From Acholoe squamosa (taxonomy: Eukaryota > Annelida > Polychaeta > Phyllodocida > Polynoidae): a stretch of DNA of 64,000 nt. Under the pieces are notes generated by a model that did not search any database, was not told where the DNA came from, and saw only the letters and a list, made by a program, of their open reading frames with translations. Every line of letters starts with the position of its first letter. Within the stretch, counting starts at the first letter, position 1. The position numbers were made by a program, and so were the translations under genes. Below are positions 23,631-36,500 of the stretch, one piece after another. Where the stretch lies: assembly GCA_949317995.1 (NCBI GenBank), contig OX439044.1, forward strand, positions 48,936,166 to 49,000,165, read 5' to 3'.

Positions 23631-24390
23631 CTATGACGATGGGTCTACCCAAGATGGGCAATCTCTAGCTAGAAGTGAACCAGTGAACCTTTTACTTGCC
23701 TTCACCAGACCCACCTTTCATCATGCAGTACAAACGTACTTGCCTACTAGACCTGACCTGAATGGGCCAATAGTTCACACAAGTGATCCCTCTACCTCAA
23801 GTGCAGTGAATGAGAGCAGCTCATCAGGAGTGGTCTATCACCCTACACCAATTGTGCATAGGTCTCCACAGCAGAATGCCCCACTGGCACCAATGAAGAG
23901 GAAGGCAGACCTGCCAAGTCACTCAGCCAAAAGACTGAAACCCAGATGGCTGATACCAGTAACGGTACAGAATGGGCCATCCCAACAAGGTGTTCTATAT
24001 GACAATTACATTTTCACCACCCCGACTTCAGACCCTAGAGCGGTACATTCTCAAGACAGAGATCACCAGCCTAGGCGTAGGAGGAGCAGGGGTGAACCAC
24101 CACTAGCTATACCTCTCTATGCCGACCAACCTGACCACACCCTAGTGGACAGGGAAAGCTACAGATCAGCAGAAGATCGCGAGGTGGAGCAGGTGTTCCA
24201 AAATGCTCAACATGCTCCCAGGCGAGCAGCTCACTCAATGTCGATGGGCACCAGCCAATAGAGTGATCATAGTACTATAAATCAAAACACAGTGATTTAC
24301 TCTCAGGAATCTGGTAGTTCAGGGTAACAACAACAGATCTGAATCAAACAGATCCATGGCCAGATCCGCAGTCAGACGAGAGGAAGGACC
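23631..24390 (+). repeat. Gag module, repeat unit 3
   Basis: A full-length copy without the MITE. The frame ends at a TAG after MGTSQ (24259-24261). The same stop is present in unit 1 (23142-23144), so it predates the duplication or is read through. Confidence 0.8.
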
Positions 24391-25390
24391 CCCCACCAGG
24401 GGAGATCACCCATTTGAATGCCCCCTAGTGGCAGTACAGCTTCCCTTTACAGAGCCACAGGATGCTGAGACCGCAAGCACACCAGAAAAAGTAAAAACCT
24501 TAGGTGATGGCATATATATATGAACTAAGGACCAGCTAAAAGTGCTCTACAAGACCTACCCCAGACCCTCTAACCTGGAGGTGCTACATAAAACGAGGCT
24601 TAATGAGGATGTGTCTAGACAGCTGGTAAAAAGAAACAGGGAAGCAGTGGTTGAAGGAGACGACACTTTCAGATCATTACAGTGGTGCTTGCAGTTTGCA
24701 GCCGGACCATTAGTGCAGGCGCTGGACTACCTGGGCAGTGGAGAACAATCAGCCCTAAGAAATTGGTCACAAGTATGTCGAATTCCCTAAAGCTGATAAC
24801 AAAATCCTCATGGAAAACAAATGACATTAGACGTAACAATGTATATGCAGGCCTGAAAGGTGTGGGACTGGAAGTAGCACAGAAGCCGGAAAACCACAAA
24901 AGCTTCAAATATCTGCTTGGAGAAGATGCTAGGGAACAAATTGTGGTCAGGCAGAAAGAGGAAGAAGCTCTAAGAGATAAGGTAGCTGCCCCCAGGTCAT
25001 GGAACCACCGCCAGAGAAACTACAAGGGCAGCCAGACCCGCAGCCGCCACACCAAGAGTGGGTCCAGCCGCAAATACTCAGCGGGGTGCTCCAGGCCCAG
25101 TCAAGACCGCCGCCAGGGGGCGTCAAATCACCAACAAGACTACCGGCCCAACAACACCCCCAGGGGTGGCAAAAGGGGCAAGTCAACCAGGCTGAACCAG
25201 TACAAGGGTGGCAACAACAACAAAGACAACAACAACATCAAAGACACTCAGTTGTTAAACAACTCCCCCTCGGCCGACCGCCGATGTGGTAGCTGCCCCC
25301 ATTGGATTGGCCTACCCTCGTGCTCAAGAGCACTCATTTCCCACCACTTGTCACCTGCGAAATTAAAACTCGAATTATGTAAAGTATGAC

Positions 25391-26120
25391 GATAAGCTCA
25401 ACATACCTGACCTGCCTCATATAGCCAATCCACTTTGGTGGTCAATAGGATACCCTGACAGTAATGACAGTTATTTTACATTTCATTAAAATAACTTACA
25501 AATTATTGTTCACAGTGAAGTGGCATATTAACCCTGTCAGTGATGTTTTAGAGTAAAAATAAATTTTCTCAAGCATGGATAAGCATGAGTGGCTGGATGT
25601 TAGTGACAGAAGAATATCATTCTGCAAGAGATAGGCTATCAGAGTCATGGATAATTCTAAAAGTTATACCCTCAGGCGAGGTCTTCATGGAGAATGGCGC
25701 GTGATACAGGTCGTGTGGGCTGGCATTGGTCACATGATACGTCATGTGACACGTCACATGACAAGCCATACACATAGAGACCTTGTGAGATACAAGAAGG
25801 TGACGTCATCTGCCACAGGGTATGAAACCAAAAGAATAACGACAGTATCAAATGTCACAACTGTTTCCATTGAGAACATTGCAGTGCATGTTAATTTCTT
25901 CTGTTCATTACAATAAATAGACCTATGTTAATTCTGTGTATATCTATTATGCATCCAGAACATTAAGACATTAAAGTAGACTCGATTGTTGTATGAAACT
26001 TATAGGTGTATTTGATTTTGCCTAATATACCTATTCATAATATAAGCATAATGAATCAATAGTATAATCATTATAAATCATACAGGCAAAGTCCGTCTAG
26101 CAGGGTTTATGGACCGTATT
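25391..26120. other. Intergenic, no gene seen
   Basis: Contains a small CACGTGAC-like palindromic cluster (TCACATGATACGTCATGTGA, 25730-25749). Otherwise AT-rich and featureless. Confidence 0.4.
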
Positions 26121-26283
26121 AGGGAGTGGTCATTTTTTAACAACAGGGGGGGGGGTGGTGAAATTCTACGCGTGCGCGGGAAAATCCCCCCTCCCCCCTA
26201 GGAGGGGTCTGAAATTTTTCCGTCTCCACTCCAAACCACCCACCCCCCTCCTTACCCGGTTGTTAAAAAATGACCACTCCCTA
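26121..26283. mobile_element. MITE, family A (163 bp)
   Basis: Left end AGGGAGTGGTCATTTTTTAA and right end in inverse (TTAAAAAATGACCACTCCC), with G- and C-runs immediately inside each arm. A compact, clear copy. Confidence 0.85.
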
Positions 26284-27920
26284 ATGCCAAAGTATAAAGT
26301 TTGTTGCAATGCATAGGCCTAACCTAATTAGTCCGGTAAATACATGTATCCAGCTAGAATTTGATATAGAGATAGAAAAAGTCAGAGCATATTTATCCTA
26401 AACGCAATAGAATGTATGTCAAAAAGAAGTACCTGCTGATGAGCAACTAAAGGAGCAAATCATGGACAGCACAGAAAAACGTGCAAACAGGAATTATGAT
26501 TCTGTTATATGCCTACACTTTGGAGGACAAGAATAGATGTGAACAAGGAGAAAGGGGGGGGGGGCTCTCTTGTATGGACTAGTACCTGTGCTAGTTAAGG
26601 ATGACAAGAGATTTATCTCTTTGAGACTGGCATGGCATGCTAATGAGCTGTAGCTCCTTGCTTTGCTCATTAGCGCCCTATGCCATGCAATTGCCCTTTC
26701 AACATCAATGCTGGAAGTAGGTGAGATGAGGATTCCATAACATGAAAGGGCAACAAGGCCAGAGTATCATCCTAAGTACTCTACATCCAATATAGACGAG
26801 TAATTAAATATCCTCTCCAGGGACCTCATGAATCTCCAGGCCTGCATATTAAATGTATATATTTAACTGTTTTATTACTTAAACACGGACCCTTAAACAC
26901 GTTAGCCAGTGATGTTTTCTGAGAGCAGGGATACCAAATAAATGGCGTTATTAAACTGAAAAATAACCCAGATCTTTTTTCCCCACTCCCGTGCATCTAT
27001 AGTTCTACTAATTACATGCCATGAGGATGGCCACTAATAATGTCATCCATGCAGACTAGGGCTATATATAATCTCCACTCTCCACTCTCACCAGTGCATC
27101 TTCAAACACTAGGGAGGCCCGAGCCCAATTTAACTGTAATTAAGCCGGTCTCTACTGGCTAAACGATTAGCTAATGTTCACATTTCCAGTTTCCTCCAAG
27201 ACCACTAAAGTATCATTGCCAATGATTAACATCGCTAGCGCGGCTAACGGGCAGTAGCTTTAATGTTGGTAGGCCTAAAACCTGTCGTTGTGAATAAATA
27301 GCTCCCTAAGACGGCGGCTGTAACATCATGGTCTATTCATGGGAAGAGTTGGGACAGATCCAAAATATTAACCCTTTATGGCCAGCAAAACTCTTTAATT
27401 TCATGTTATAGGCACATCAAAATATGGTGTGTGAACCACCAATGCTGTATCATTTAGGTTGCCCACAACATTCCCAGACTCAAATTTCATGAAAGTTTTA
27501 ACAATAGTTGGACATAATCTGGGCTGACCTCCCGGTAAAATCCCTGCAATCGAAGTGGAAAAAGGTCCACTCCAATGGATTTTGCAATAAATATTCAGTT
27601 TTCCCATTATCCATGACTCAAGATAAATTTTCATAAATTCCATGACTTTCCCTGACAACTTTTTATTCCATGACGGGTGGGAACCCTGAAATTCATCTTT
27701 GACCTTCAGGTGTGCATCAACTCTGTCCTGGCGAGTAACTTGCCAGGGCTTCACACATATGCAGGTACAATGCACATGTACCATGGTGATGTGATACATG
27801 TGTAGTAATGCCGTCTAATGCGTGGTATATAATTATTTTCAATTGAATTTGGATCCACCACTTCAACATGTTCAACAAAAGGATGTTAGGCCTCTTCCAC
27901 GGACATGTAAATCAATACTT
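26284..27920. other. Intergenic, no gene seen
   Basis: AT-rich sequence. A pair of GGCATGGCATGC / GCCATGCA motifs (26628-26690) forms a weak inverted repeat. No exon supported. Confidence 0.4.
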
Positions 27921-28172
27921 AATCCTTTAAGGGCTGCTTATGTATTAATACATCATGCCCATTGGTCGTCATGATGGACCAATGAAGTGCTGGTGAGACT
28001 ACTCGCCAGCACTTCATTGTAGTATCATGCCGACCCTCCGGGAGTATATGCATCAACCCCATAGGGTCACCATGATGCTCCAATGAAGTGCTGGTGAGCA
28101 GTCTCGCCAGCACTTCATTGGTGCATCATGACCAATGGCCATGATGCACTCCTGCATCAGCGGCCTTTAATG
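27921..28172. repeat. Nested hairpin repeat, family G, copy 1
   Basis: Outer arms CCTTTAAGGGC... / ...GCGGCCTTTAA. Inside are two shorter perfect hairpins built from CCAATGAAGTGCTGGTGAG and its inverse CTCGCCAGCACTTCATTG. A related repeat with AACCCTTTAAGGGC ends is at 63689-63865. Confidence 0.7.
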
Positions 28173-28219
28173 TTGCATTTAAACTAAATGCAACATGCAG
28201 TCCCTCTGGGTGAACCGGT

Positions 28220-28400
28220 GAGTGAGTGAGTAATAGATGTTTAACGCCATTTCGACAGCTAAGGTCATATTCATGGCGAGAACTACATTACACAATTTCA
28301 CAGAGGAATGTGTCAGTGCCTGCGCATATGTGCACCACACACATCTGAGGGGATAGGAAAGATGAGATATAGACCCTTTTAAGTGGGCTAGGGAAGCCCA
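28220..28400 (-). mobile_element. SINE-like element, family H, copy 1 (181 bp)
   Basis: Flanked by a perfect 11-bp duplication, GGTGAACCGGT (28209-28219 and 28401-28411). In minus orientation it starts TGGGCTTCCCTAGCCCACTT and ends GGCGTTAAACATCTATTACT plus a (CTCA)n tail. Direct duplications of this length and a tetranucleotide tail point to LINE-mediated retroposition. Confidence 0.85.
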
Positions 28401-28725
28401 GGTGAACCGGTACCTACATCACCCTACAGAGTCGGCATTATGCACTGGTCATTGCAACCCTGACAAACATAGCATAACAAGGTCTCCCATCTTTATGCAT
28501 CACTGTGACCAATGCACATGATGCATTTCGTCTCCTTAGAGGATCGCTATGGAGAAAACAGATTTAGGTGGGTAGGGTGCCATTCTCTAGGTGACTACAT
28601 GTAGTAGATAAACATTAGTGGTATTAAAACAAGTGACATAGGAGGCAGGCATGAACCAGGCACGCACCAGCCTCCCACATTACCCAACCACCACGACACC
28701 TCCTGGGGAGATGTGGAACCCAGTA

Positions 28726-29357
28726 TATAGTCTCCACCAGTTGCAAATCTCGTGGATTCATGCAGCCCACAGTCAGGTTCTATCCAATTGTCCCTCTTTG
28801 TGATGTTTACTTTACACTTAGGCCACGCCAAAAAAAATGAGTTGGTCTACGGATTTCCCTCTTCATATTTTCAAGAATGCAAATTTTTTTTTTCTTTGAA
28901 AAAAATCTTGTCTATGGATTTCGCTCACCTAACTTTCTGAGAGTTTTCTCTTTGTATTGTTTGGCAACATTTTTAAAAAATAAAAATTTTGCTCGCGCCT
29001 CATTTTTCAAGGAGGAAATCCATTGGACACCAAATAATTCTTAATTTTGGAAAAAAAAAAATTTTGCTTGCTAGCACCATTTTTTTTTCAAAACGAAAAT
29101 CCGTAGACCAACTTATTTTTTTGGTGTGGCCTTACATATAGCAATGAAAAGATACATCTCAACATCCTCTGATAAAAATGTACTATAAACAGTCGTTCTA
29201 GATCAAAATATATGCAGATATAATATGAGAAATAAATTGGTGACTTGTCAGAGGACATAGAAGTAAACATCACAGAGAAGGAAATGGTATGGAACCTGAC
29301 TGTCGGCTGTGTGAATCCACAAGATAAGGTCCGAGATTTGCAACCAGTGGAGACTAT
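28726..29357. repeat. Inverted duplication around a MITE
   Basis: The sequence at 28726-28811, read in reverse, matches 29261-29357: GTAAACATCACA, GAACCTGACTGT, GAATCCAC, GAGATTTGCAAC and GTGGAGACTAT occur in the same order. The right arm has a short insertion. The 449-bp loop contains a family E MITE. Confidence 0.7.
28821..29131. mobile_element. MITE, family E, copy 1 (311 bp)
   Basis: Ends GGCCACGCCAAAAAAAATGA and inverse (TTTTTTTGGTGTGGCC), flanked by TTA on both sides (28818-28820, 29132-29134). The terminal arms also share GTTGGTCTACGGAT / ATCCGTAGACCAAC. TTA duplication fits PIF/Harbinger-type MITEs. Second copy at 46387. Confidence 0.88.
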
Positions 29358-30283
29358 TCATAGAGGCAGTGGAAGTCTCAGGAGAGACATCTGTCCCCTC
29401 GTGGCATACTCTGTCGCCAGTGCTCCCCAGCGGGTCATAAGCCAGGTCACTTTTTTTAAAACATTTGGGTTACCTCAGAATTTCTTTTAGCAGGACAGAG
29501 ATAAAGATCAGTTCTGCTTTAGTCTCTAAAACATAGGCCATAATAATTGTCCGATTTACAGGCCGTGAAATATAGCCAAGGAAATAATACTTTTTTTGGA
29601 AAATTGATTTCATTTCTGAGCTCTCTGGCACTAGTGCTATAGCCCATAACCCAAAGTGGAAAAAAAATGGTGAGACCGACATCCATTTAATTTTAAGTAT
29701 ATCAAATTCTTTTGATACAAGTTTATTGTATTTGAAAATCCTTCTTCACACTCTCATAGAAAAATACACATAGACAATGCCACCCACATATACAACGCCA
29801 TTTAATGAGGTTGAAGTAGCTTCCTACGGTAACAAGGTGGCTCCCAGTTATGTTGCTTAATGTCAGACATTTGACTCTTTGCCCTGTCTATTTAATATTA
29901 AGATTCAATAGTAAGCCCAAAGGGTGAAAAACATGTTACAGTTTGCACACAAATGCATATGTAATGGGAAAAGGGTGATAGAAACAATTTGAGCAATCTG
30001 GATGTTGTACATCTATGCATGAAGATATATTTGATACAATAAATATCTGATATTTCAATATCCGGAGAGTCGATATTGCAGTAGGAACAGTTCTACTTCT
30101 ACACCTCTGGGAGCATAGTGAAGCTATAAGTTACAAATACATAGCCAAGAGTAAAATACACAGGTACTGTTACTACATCTGGAAAGTTTTTATGTGCACC
30201 ATGTTCATATTTACCCTGCCTGCTCTCAGCACCAACTTTTAGTTCTATCCACTGTACTGTATTTTTAAGAGTTATTATGACAC
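29358..30283. other. Intergenic, no gene seen
   Basis: AT-rich sequence with no supported exon or strong repeat. Confidence 0.4.
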
Positions 30284-30810
30284 CTTATGAATCTGGTTTA
30301 CCAAACAATGGTATCTAAATTAGCGTCACATCATCAAATGGTTAACCAAAACAATGATATCTCGTATTGTCACATTATGAATGGTTTACCAAACAATGAT
30401 ATCCAATTATTGTCACATTATGAATGGTTTACCAAACATTACCAAACAATGATATCTCATATTGTCACTACTGTCACATTATGAATGGTTTACCAAACAA
30501 TGATATCTCATATTGTCACTACTGTCACATTATGAATGGGCTACCAAACAATGATATCTCATATTGCTGTCACATTATTGATAGGTAACCAAAAATGATA
30601 TACAATTCTAAATTGTCACATTTTAAATCTGGTTTACCAAACTAAATCTATCACTGCCACGTCATGAAATGGTTTATCACACAATCATTTCCAATGTTGC
30701 CAAATTATAAGTCTGGTTTGCCCAACTATATCTTTGTCATATTAGGAATCAGGTTTACCAAACAATGATATATAATATGGTCACACTACGAATCCGGTTT
30801 ACCATACAAT
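30284..30810. repeat. Minisatellite with AATGGTTTACCAAACAATGA core
   Basis: About ten imperfect units of 45-60 bp carry ATGGTTTACCAAACAATGAT, ATCTCATATTGTCAC and CACATTATGAATGG. Units are near-identical in the middle (30350-30580) and decay towards 30800. Confidence 0.85.
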
Positions 30811-32334
30811 ATTAGAAGTATCAAATATCTCCTTTTCCACTGTCCCTATGCATATTTTAAGAAAAGTGCAAAATATATTTCTTTTAAATAATCAACTGTC
30901 TTAAACCTTTGATTGATTTATATACAGTGTATTTGGTGACCTCTTTTTTAATTAAAAGTTTCGCATTATTAAATAATTGCTGCTCGTACACTGGGATAGG
31001 CTTGTTAATGCATCAGTGCTAAATTCTGTAGATGCACTTAATAGAACTCTTATGTACAGTCGATACATGTATCCTCACCAAAGACAAAGGTGCAAATAAT
31101 CTAAAAAATATTATTACTGCAAGTAAATAGAGAATACATCCATGCCAAGGTGTGGAATGAACGCAGCGGCGGATGACTGCTCGGGCCGGGAGCTTCCCTT
31201 ACACTTCCCATAAACATTTCGTCGCCATGCCGGTCTTCCACCCCGGGACCGGTCGCCTGCCTGTTCACTCGCCATATTGGATTTTTCTATTTTGACAATC
31301 TGTCACGTGTATAATGATGGTGAATTTTTTGTAAGATAGTCTCTGTAGGTACACTTGTCACTCTGATTTTTGAGAGGGGGAGAGGTCAGATACTACATTT
31401 AATCCACGGCTCTCGACAAGATTGCATACGACCTTGACCTCGCTGCCTCTTTGTAAGTTATTCTGTTCAAAGTTTCAATCTATAAACCATAGACCTACGG
31501 TATGGGCATTTGGTGCCAGCTTGCACAAACTCTCGTGACTTCTCCCAATATGCACGATATATTGCGATACTTCTACCGGTCTTAATCCTACCGTCTTATC
31601 TGGAAAATTTGTTACTTTACTACCCTTTTCCCCATAATAATACACTGTTTCGCAAACAGATATAAGGATTACATTGTGTGCCCCTTCACATTGTGTTCCC
31701 CTTCATTTCCACATAATTAGAATAGAGGATGGTTGAGATTTCTTACTTTTAAGGTGGATTGTAAAATCAATTCATCGAGCTCCCCTATATGTGTGTCATG
31801 GCTTTTAGGGCGATACCAGAAACGCGGCTCTGCCGCGTTAATAAAGCCAAGTAATACATTACTTTAACATGGTTAAAGGTCAATTTCCAGGATTAGTGTT
31901 CAATCATATAAAAGCAATGAGGGGGTTTATCGACCGACTACAAAATACTGGCGACAGAAGGACATATTGAATATACATTGGACCAGGTATTAGGAAAATT
32001 TACATAGAAATCTTCCCCAGCTACTTTATAAACATAATAAGGTTCTATATAGGACACATCGACAGGTATATCTCAATACAAGTCTGCTGCTTCACTTACA
32101 GAATACCTGTAGATAAACAGATTAACACAACTTTGATAAGACTACTAAACAATTGATACGATCTATGTACAGTGTACCATACATTTACATAAAATACTAC
32201 AATGTACATTAGCTAAGCCTATATACAATTATGGCATTATTTTCTCTCTCTTATTTCAATCCCAAGTTGACATCTAGATTAGGATTGGATAAGTAAAATT
32301 ATGACCGTGAAGAAAACTATCTTAGGGAGCGTTC
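30811..32334. other. Intergenic with one CpG-rich patch
   Basis: A CpG-rich, GC-rich stretch at about 31160-31280 stands out in AT-rich surroundings and could be an unlinked promoter or first exon. No coding frame or splice pair is clear. Nothing else supported. Confidence 0.35.
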
Positions 32335-33062
32335 ATTATTTATGGCCGGGAGGGGGGCGAGCATTTGGCGAAATGAATACCCCCCCAAAAAAAACTTGCC
32401 CACCCCCTCGGAATAGGTTGAAAAAAAGTGACCCCCCTCAGGGTTTGAAGATTCTTTTAAAGAAAGCTGATCCCACAGGAAATGTCTGCTGTGAAAACAG
32501 TATAAATCCTAGACCTCCTTCGTAGGTAGCCTTTAGGGTCAAGTTGCACACTTAACATTATATGGTCTGATGCCAACTTTGGCCATGGACATTTTGGCTT
32601 AAATTCATGCACTGGTATCAGAGCAGATCATCATGGCCTTTCCTGCAATAACCAAAGGTTCACTTGCATTGAATTGACTGACTGAGGATTATACCATGTG
32701 TCAAACTCTTGCTACATCTGGACACCCCAAATGTGAGACTCACACCAAATGTGTGAAAGTCAACAGGTAGGGGCAAGGGCAGGTGGTGAGAGCTTTTTGA
32801 CTTTACTGTTGAGAGTGTATCACTTAAGGGAAATTTGTGTTTCCCCCAGAGCCAAAGGTGCAGAAATTTTTTGCCCCACCCGTTCATCCATAGTTAGACT
32901 ACAGCGTGTTTTGCGACAAGAGATAATACCCTGAAAAAAAAATTACCCCCCCTCAGAAAAGGTTAAAAAAAAGTGGCCCCCCCCCATCAGAATACCCCCC
33001 AAAAAAATCTGCCCCCCTCCATTTGATCACCCCCCTCCCGGGCATAAATAATGAATGCTCCC
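32335..33062. mobile_element. MITE, family B, copy 1 (728 bp)
   Basis: Left end GGGAGCGTTCATTATTTATG and right end in inverse (CATAAATAATGAATGCTCCC), with TTA on both sides (32332-32334, 33063-33065). C-runs alternating with GAAAAAGTG-type blocks lie just inside each arm. Confidence 0.85.
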
Positions 33063-33553
33063 TTATGGTTTCATATGAAAACAAATCCAAAGTATAGAAC
33101 TACTTGGCTTGAAAACAAATCCCAGTCCCCTCCCTTTCCTCAACATAATAAGATCTGAACTTGCATGATTGTCAGATTACAGCCCAATCTGCCATGATGA
33201 ATACCACTTACATGTTTCATAGCTTTCAATGATATAACTGAAATTCAAGTAAAGATAGATAATCAATTTTTTGATGAAGAGTAATAACCCCTATCTATGA
33301 TGTACAAAATGATTAAATGGTTCTACAATGTTTTTCTAGCAGTCTCATCTAGGAAAATGTATTTGGTGCATAAATAAATGATGAAAATGGGCTTTTGACA
33401 TGGCAGTCTATAAGCTCAAAGAGTGTAGAAGTCTTCAAGAAAGATTTATGTACACTGAGAAACGAGAATCATGAAAACTTCCTTACACTACCCTGCTGCC
33501 ATCTAGTGGTAAATCGAGGAACTGGCTGCTCCCGGTGCTGCCCCCTATGGGTT
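33063..33553 (-). other. Putative NFYA 3' UTR and downstream DNA
   Basis: Lies immediately 3' of the NFYA stop. I see no AATAAA on the minus strand close to the stop, so the 3' end of the transcript is not placed. Confidence 0.35.
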
Positions 33554-36500
33554 CTAACCTGAACCATCGTCTGGGTGGTTGGTGGTGATGGAGACCATCT
33601 CTGTACCGTTTTCTGTCTGCATCAGGATCGTAGTGGGTTGGTTGATGAGATCATGAAGACTTTCACCATTCTGAAATGAAGGGGGTAGAAAATTTGATAA
33701 AAGGGTTTTTGTGTTGCTTTCTTTATAATATATGTAATTCTGCATTGTATGAAATGCAGACACTTCATGTAGAGGGACAACTGGTGCTCCATGAGGTGAG
33801 TAATAGATGTTTAACGCCATTTCGACAGCTGTGGTCATATTCATGGTGAGAACTACATTACACAATTTCACAGGGGAATGTGTCAGTGCCCGCACATATG
33901 TACACCACACACATCCGGAGGGGATAGGAAAGAGGAGAAATAGACCCTTTTAAGTGGGCTAGGGAAGCCCATGGTGCTCCATAGGCATGAGGAATTTACA
34001 TGATGTATCTAAACATCAACATCACTCAGCAAGTAAATAGCTATAATCAACTGAGAGTACTAAGCGAAGAAAAAAAAAAGAGAGCAGAAAAGACTAAGAG
34101 AACTATGTTTGAATGGAAGAAAAAAATCGACACAAATAAGCTCTAAATCATAATACTGTACTTTATCTAGAAGACATGCTATATAGACATATGGATATTA
34201 CACTAGAGACTTACCAATACAGGTTAAGATAAGAGGGAAATTTAGATGTGGAATGAGTAAAGTAAACCGTGTCCTTACCAAGCTCATCCTTACCTGGCTA
34301 AAGGATTGTGCGGTGGATACCGCTTCACCTGGGTAAGGCATGATAGATCTGTGTACGGTGGGCACCAACTGTCCTTTCCGCTCAGCCTTCTCGATCTTCT
34401 CCTTCTTTACGGCCATAACTTCTGAGTTTTGATTTTCACTTGTGAAGAACCGACCCCCTTCTCCCCGCTGTCTCTTCATAGCGTGCCGATGCCGAGACTC
34501 ATGAAGGTATTTCTGTTATGAGGAAATGAGGAAGTGTTTTGACTTGTCTGGTGTAACGGGAAATATGCCATTATATTCACAGGGGTGTGAAATGCTGAAC
34601 TGAATTTCAGTCGAGAAATGCAATGTCAGACCCCCCCCCCTCCCATATAAATAGTAAACTTTTTTTCTCCGTGGATTAACACAGATCTCATGCATTATCT
34701 TTTTGAAGACGAAATCCTTGTATTTTCGAGATTTCACACCCCTTAAATATGAAGTATGTAAGGTGGCTATTTCATCACGATAGATCAAAATATAAAGCCA
34801 TACAAAAATTATACTACTCACTCTTCTCTCCTTAAGAATTTTGCCTTCTGCTTCTAGCTTGGCTCGGGCTTGCCGTCTTTTGAGGATGCGGTGATATTGC
34901 TTGGCGTTCACATAGAGCGGCTCCTCCTCCATGATATCCGGGCCGGGAAGTGGGATTCTCTGCATGGTGGGTACACCTCCTGCGCCCGGCACCATCTGGT
35001 CGAAATACAAAACTAGTAATAGTAATCCGTACATATGAAGTATGGCATCTGTTTCTATGTATTATCGCAAAAGTCTTGATTGTGGTATATAGGGCTATAA
35101 AAGCTCTTGGAATTAAGAGATCATGGTGGTATGAGGTATGCTATGAGAAAGATGACATACTGCACATCTAAGGCAATAAGAGGTCTTTACATTACAGTAG
35201 AGAGTTTTAGCAAAGACAACGTAGATGTATCCGTACACGCAGCCCCACTACGGAGCTACGTAGGTAATGAACGTATCTAAGTGCTTTGGTACGTCATGGA
35301 TGTACATAGCTCTGTTAGGCTGCACACAACTCAATGACGTAATGCACATGGTTGCCTGGTTACGCAGTACGGATACGTTCACGTCGGGGCTGCTAAAACT
35401 CTCTAATTTTAGCAAAGACAACGTAGATGTATCCGTACACGCAGCCCCACTACGGAATTACGTAGGTAATGAACGTATCTAAGTGCTTTGGTACGTCATG
35501 GACGTACATAGCACTGTTAGGCTGCACACAACTCGATGACGTAATGCACATGGTTGCCTGGTTACGCAGTACGGATATGTTCACGTCGGGGCTGCTAAAA
35601 CTCTCTAATAAGTGGAAGCTCTGACCTACCATAATGACTCCACCTTGTTGTGCATTGTTGTTGTTATTGTTGTTGGAAGGCACAGAGATTGCTGCTCCTG
35701 CATTGGTAGCCAGTCCATTTCCTTGAAATAGGCTACCCGCTAGTGACAATGGAACTTGGATGATTCCTGCAAGATTTACAACAACATTTGTAAGGGAAGA
35801 TTGTATATAAAGAAGGTGCCGTGCATTATCTTTATTAGAGAATAGAAGGGTGTCTGGAATCCATAAAAAAACGACTCAAGTAAATGGGCATATATAGATT
35901 GTATAGTGGAGGTCATAGGCATAGGCCTTCAGTGTATGAAGGGTCAGGCTTGAGTTAATCTATGAGGCTATCTACAGAGGTAGGTGACTTGTGCTGCCCT
36001 CTATAGTGAACTTAGAAAACTCATTGGTGGTGCTATCTCATGGGGAGAAGAGGAACTAGAACCCAAAGCTAGTACAATTTGCAGTTAAGTGACATTTCTT
36101 TTAGACCTTCAAGAAAATATGGAATCTTCAAATGAAAAAGAAATGACTGCACCATTCTGTTTTCATTTTCATAGAGATAACTTTAAAATAAAATTTGGCT
36201 GTATCCCTGTCTCTGTAAGGGTGTTATTTCACATTAAGTAGCATTGCTTTGTGACGATTTTTGGTAACTACTGGAAAAATGACTTTTTCCCAAAAAAAAA
36301 TGGGTAAAAAAAAAGAAAAAAGAAATGAAAGATAAAACAAATATCCTATGACCTATATATCATTTTCAACTTGTTTCATGCGTATTTTCTAGGACATAGA
36401 ACCATAAATGTAGAAATGGGACAGAAAACATTTGATATTGAAAAGGCCCTTCAGAAAACGAGTTCAAGTAACCAATAGAGCTGTTAAGCATAGATCAAGT

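Larger units (their letters stand above)
21886..25390 (+). mobile_element. Broken DIRS-like retroelement, leader and gag region
   Basis: A leader runs to an ATG at 22102, followed by proline/serine-rich coding blocks and then a gag-like core. The core at 24540-24980 has YPRPSN near its start, RLNEDVSRQLVKRN, and later FKYLLGEDAREQIVVRQKEE. This order resembles the ORF1/gag of DIRS-type tyrosine-recombinase retroelements, a family-level guess from pattern memory. A basic, Gln/Asn-rich tail follows (25000-25250). The reading frame shifts near 22200 and about 24765, and stop codons interrupt it. No reverse transcriptase, RNase H or recombinase follows. It could instead be an LTR-element gag. Confidence 0.55.

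Noticed and set aside
30284-30810. CRISPR-like regular repeats
   Set aside because: Units are imperfect and directly contiguous without unique spacers, and the genome is animal. It is a minisatellite.
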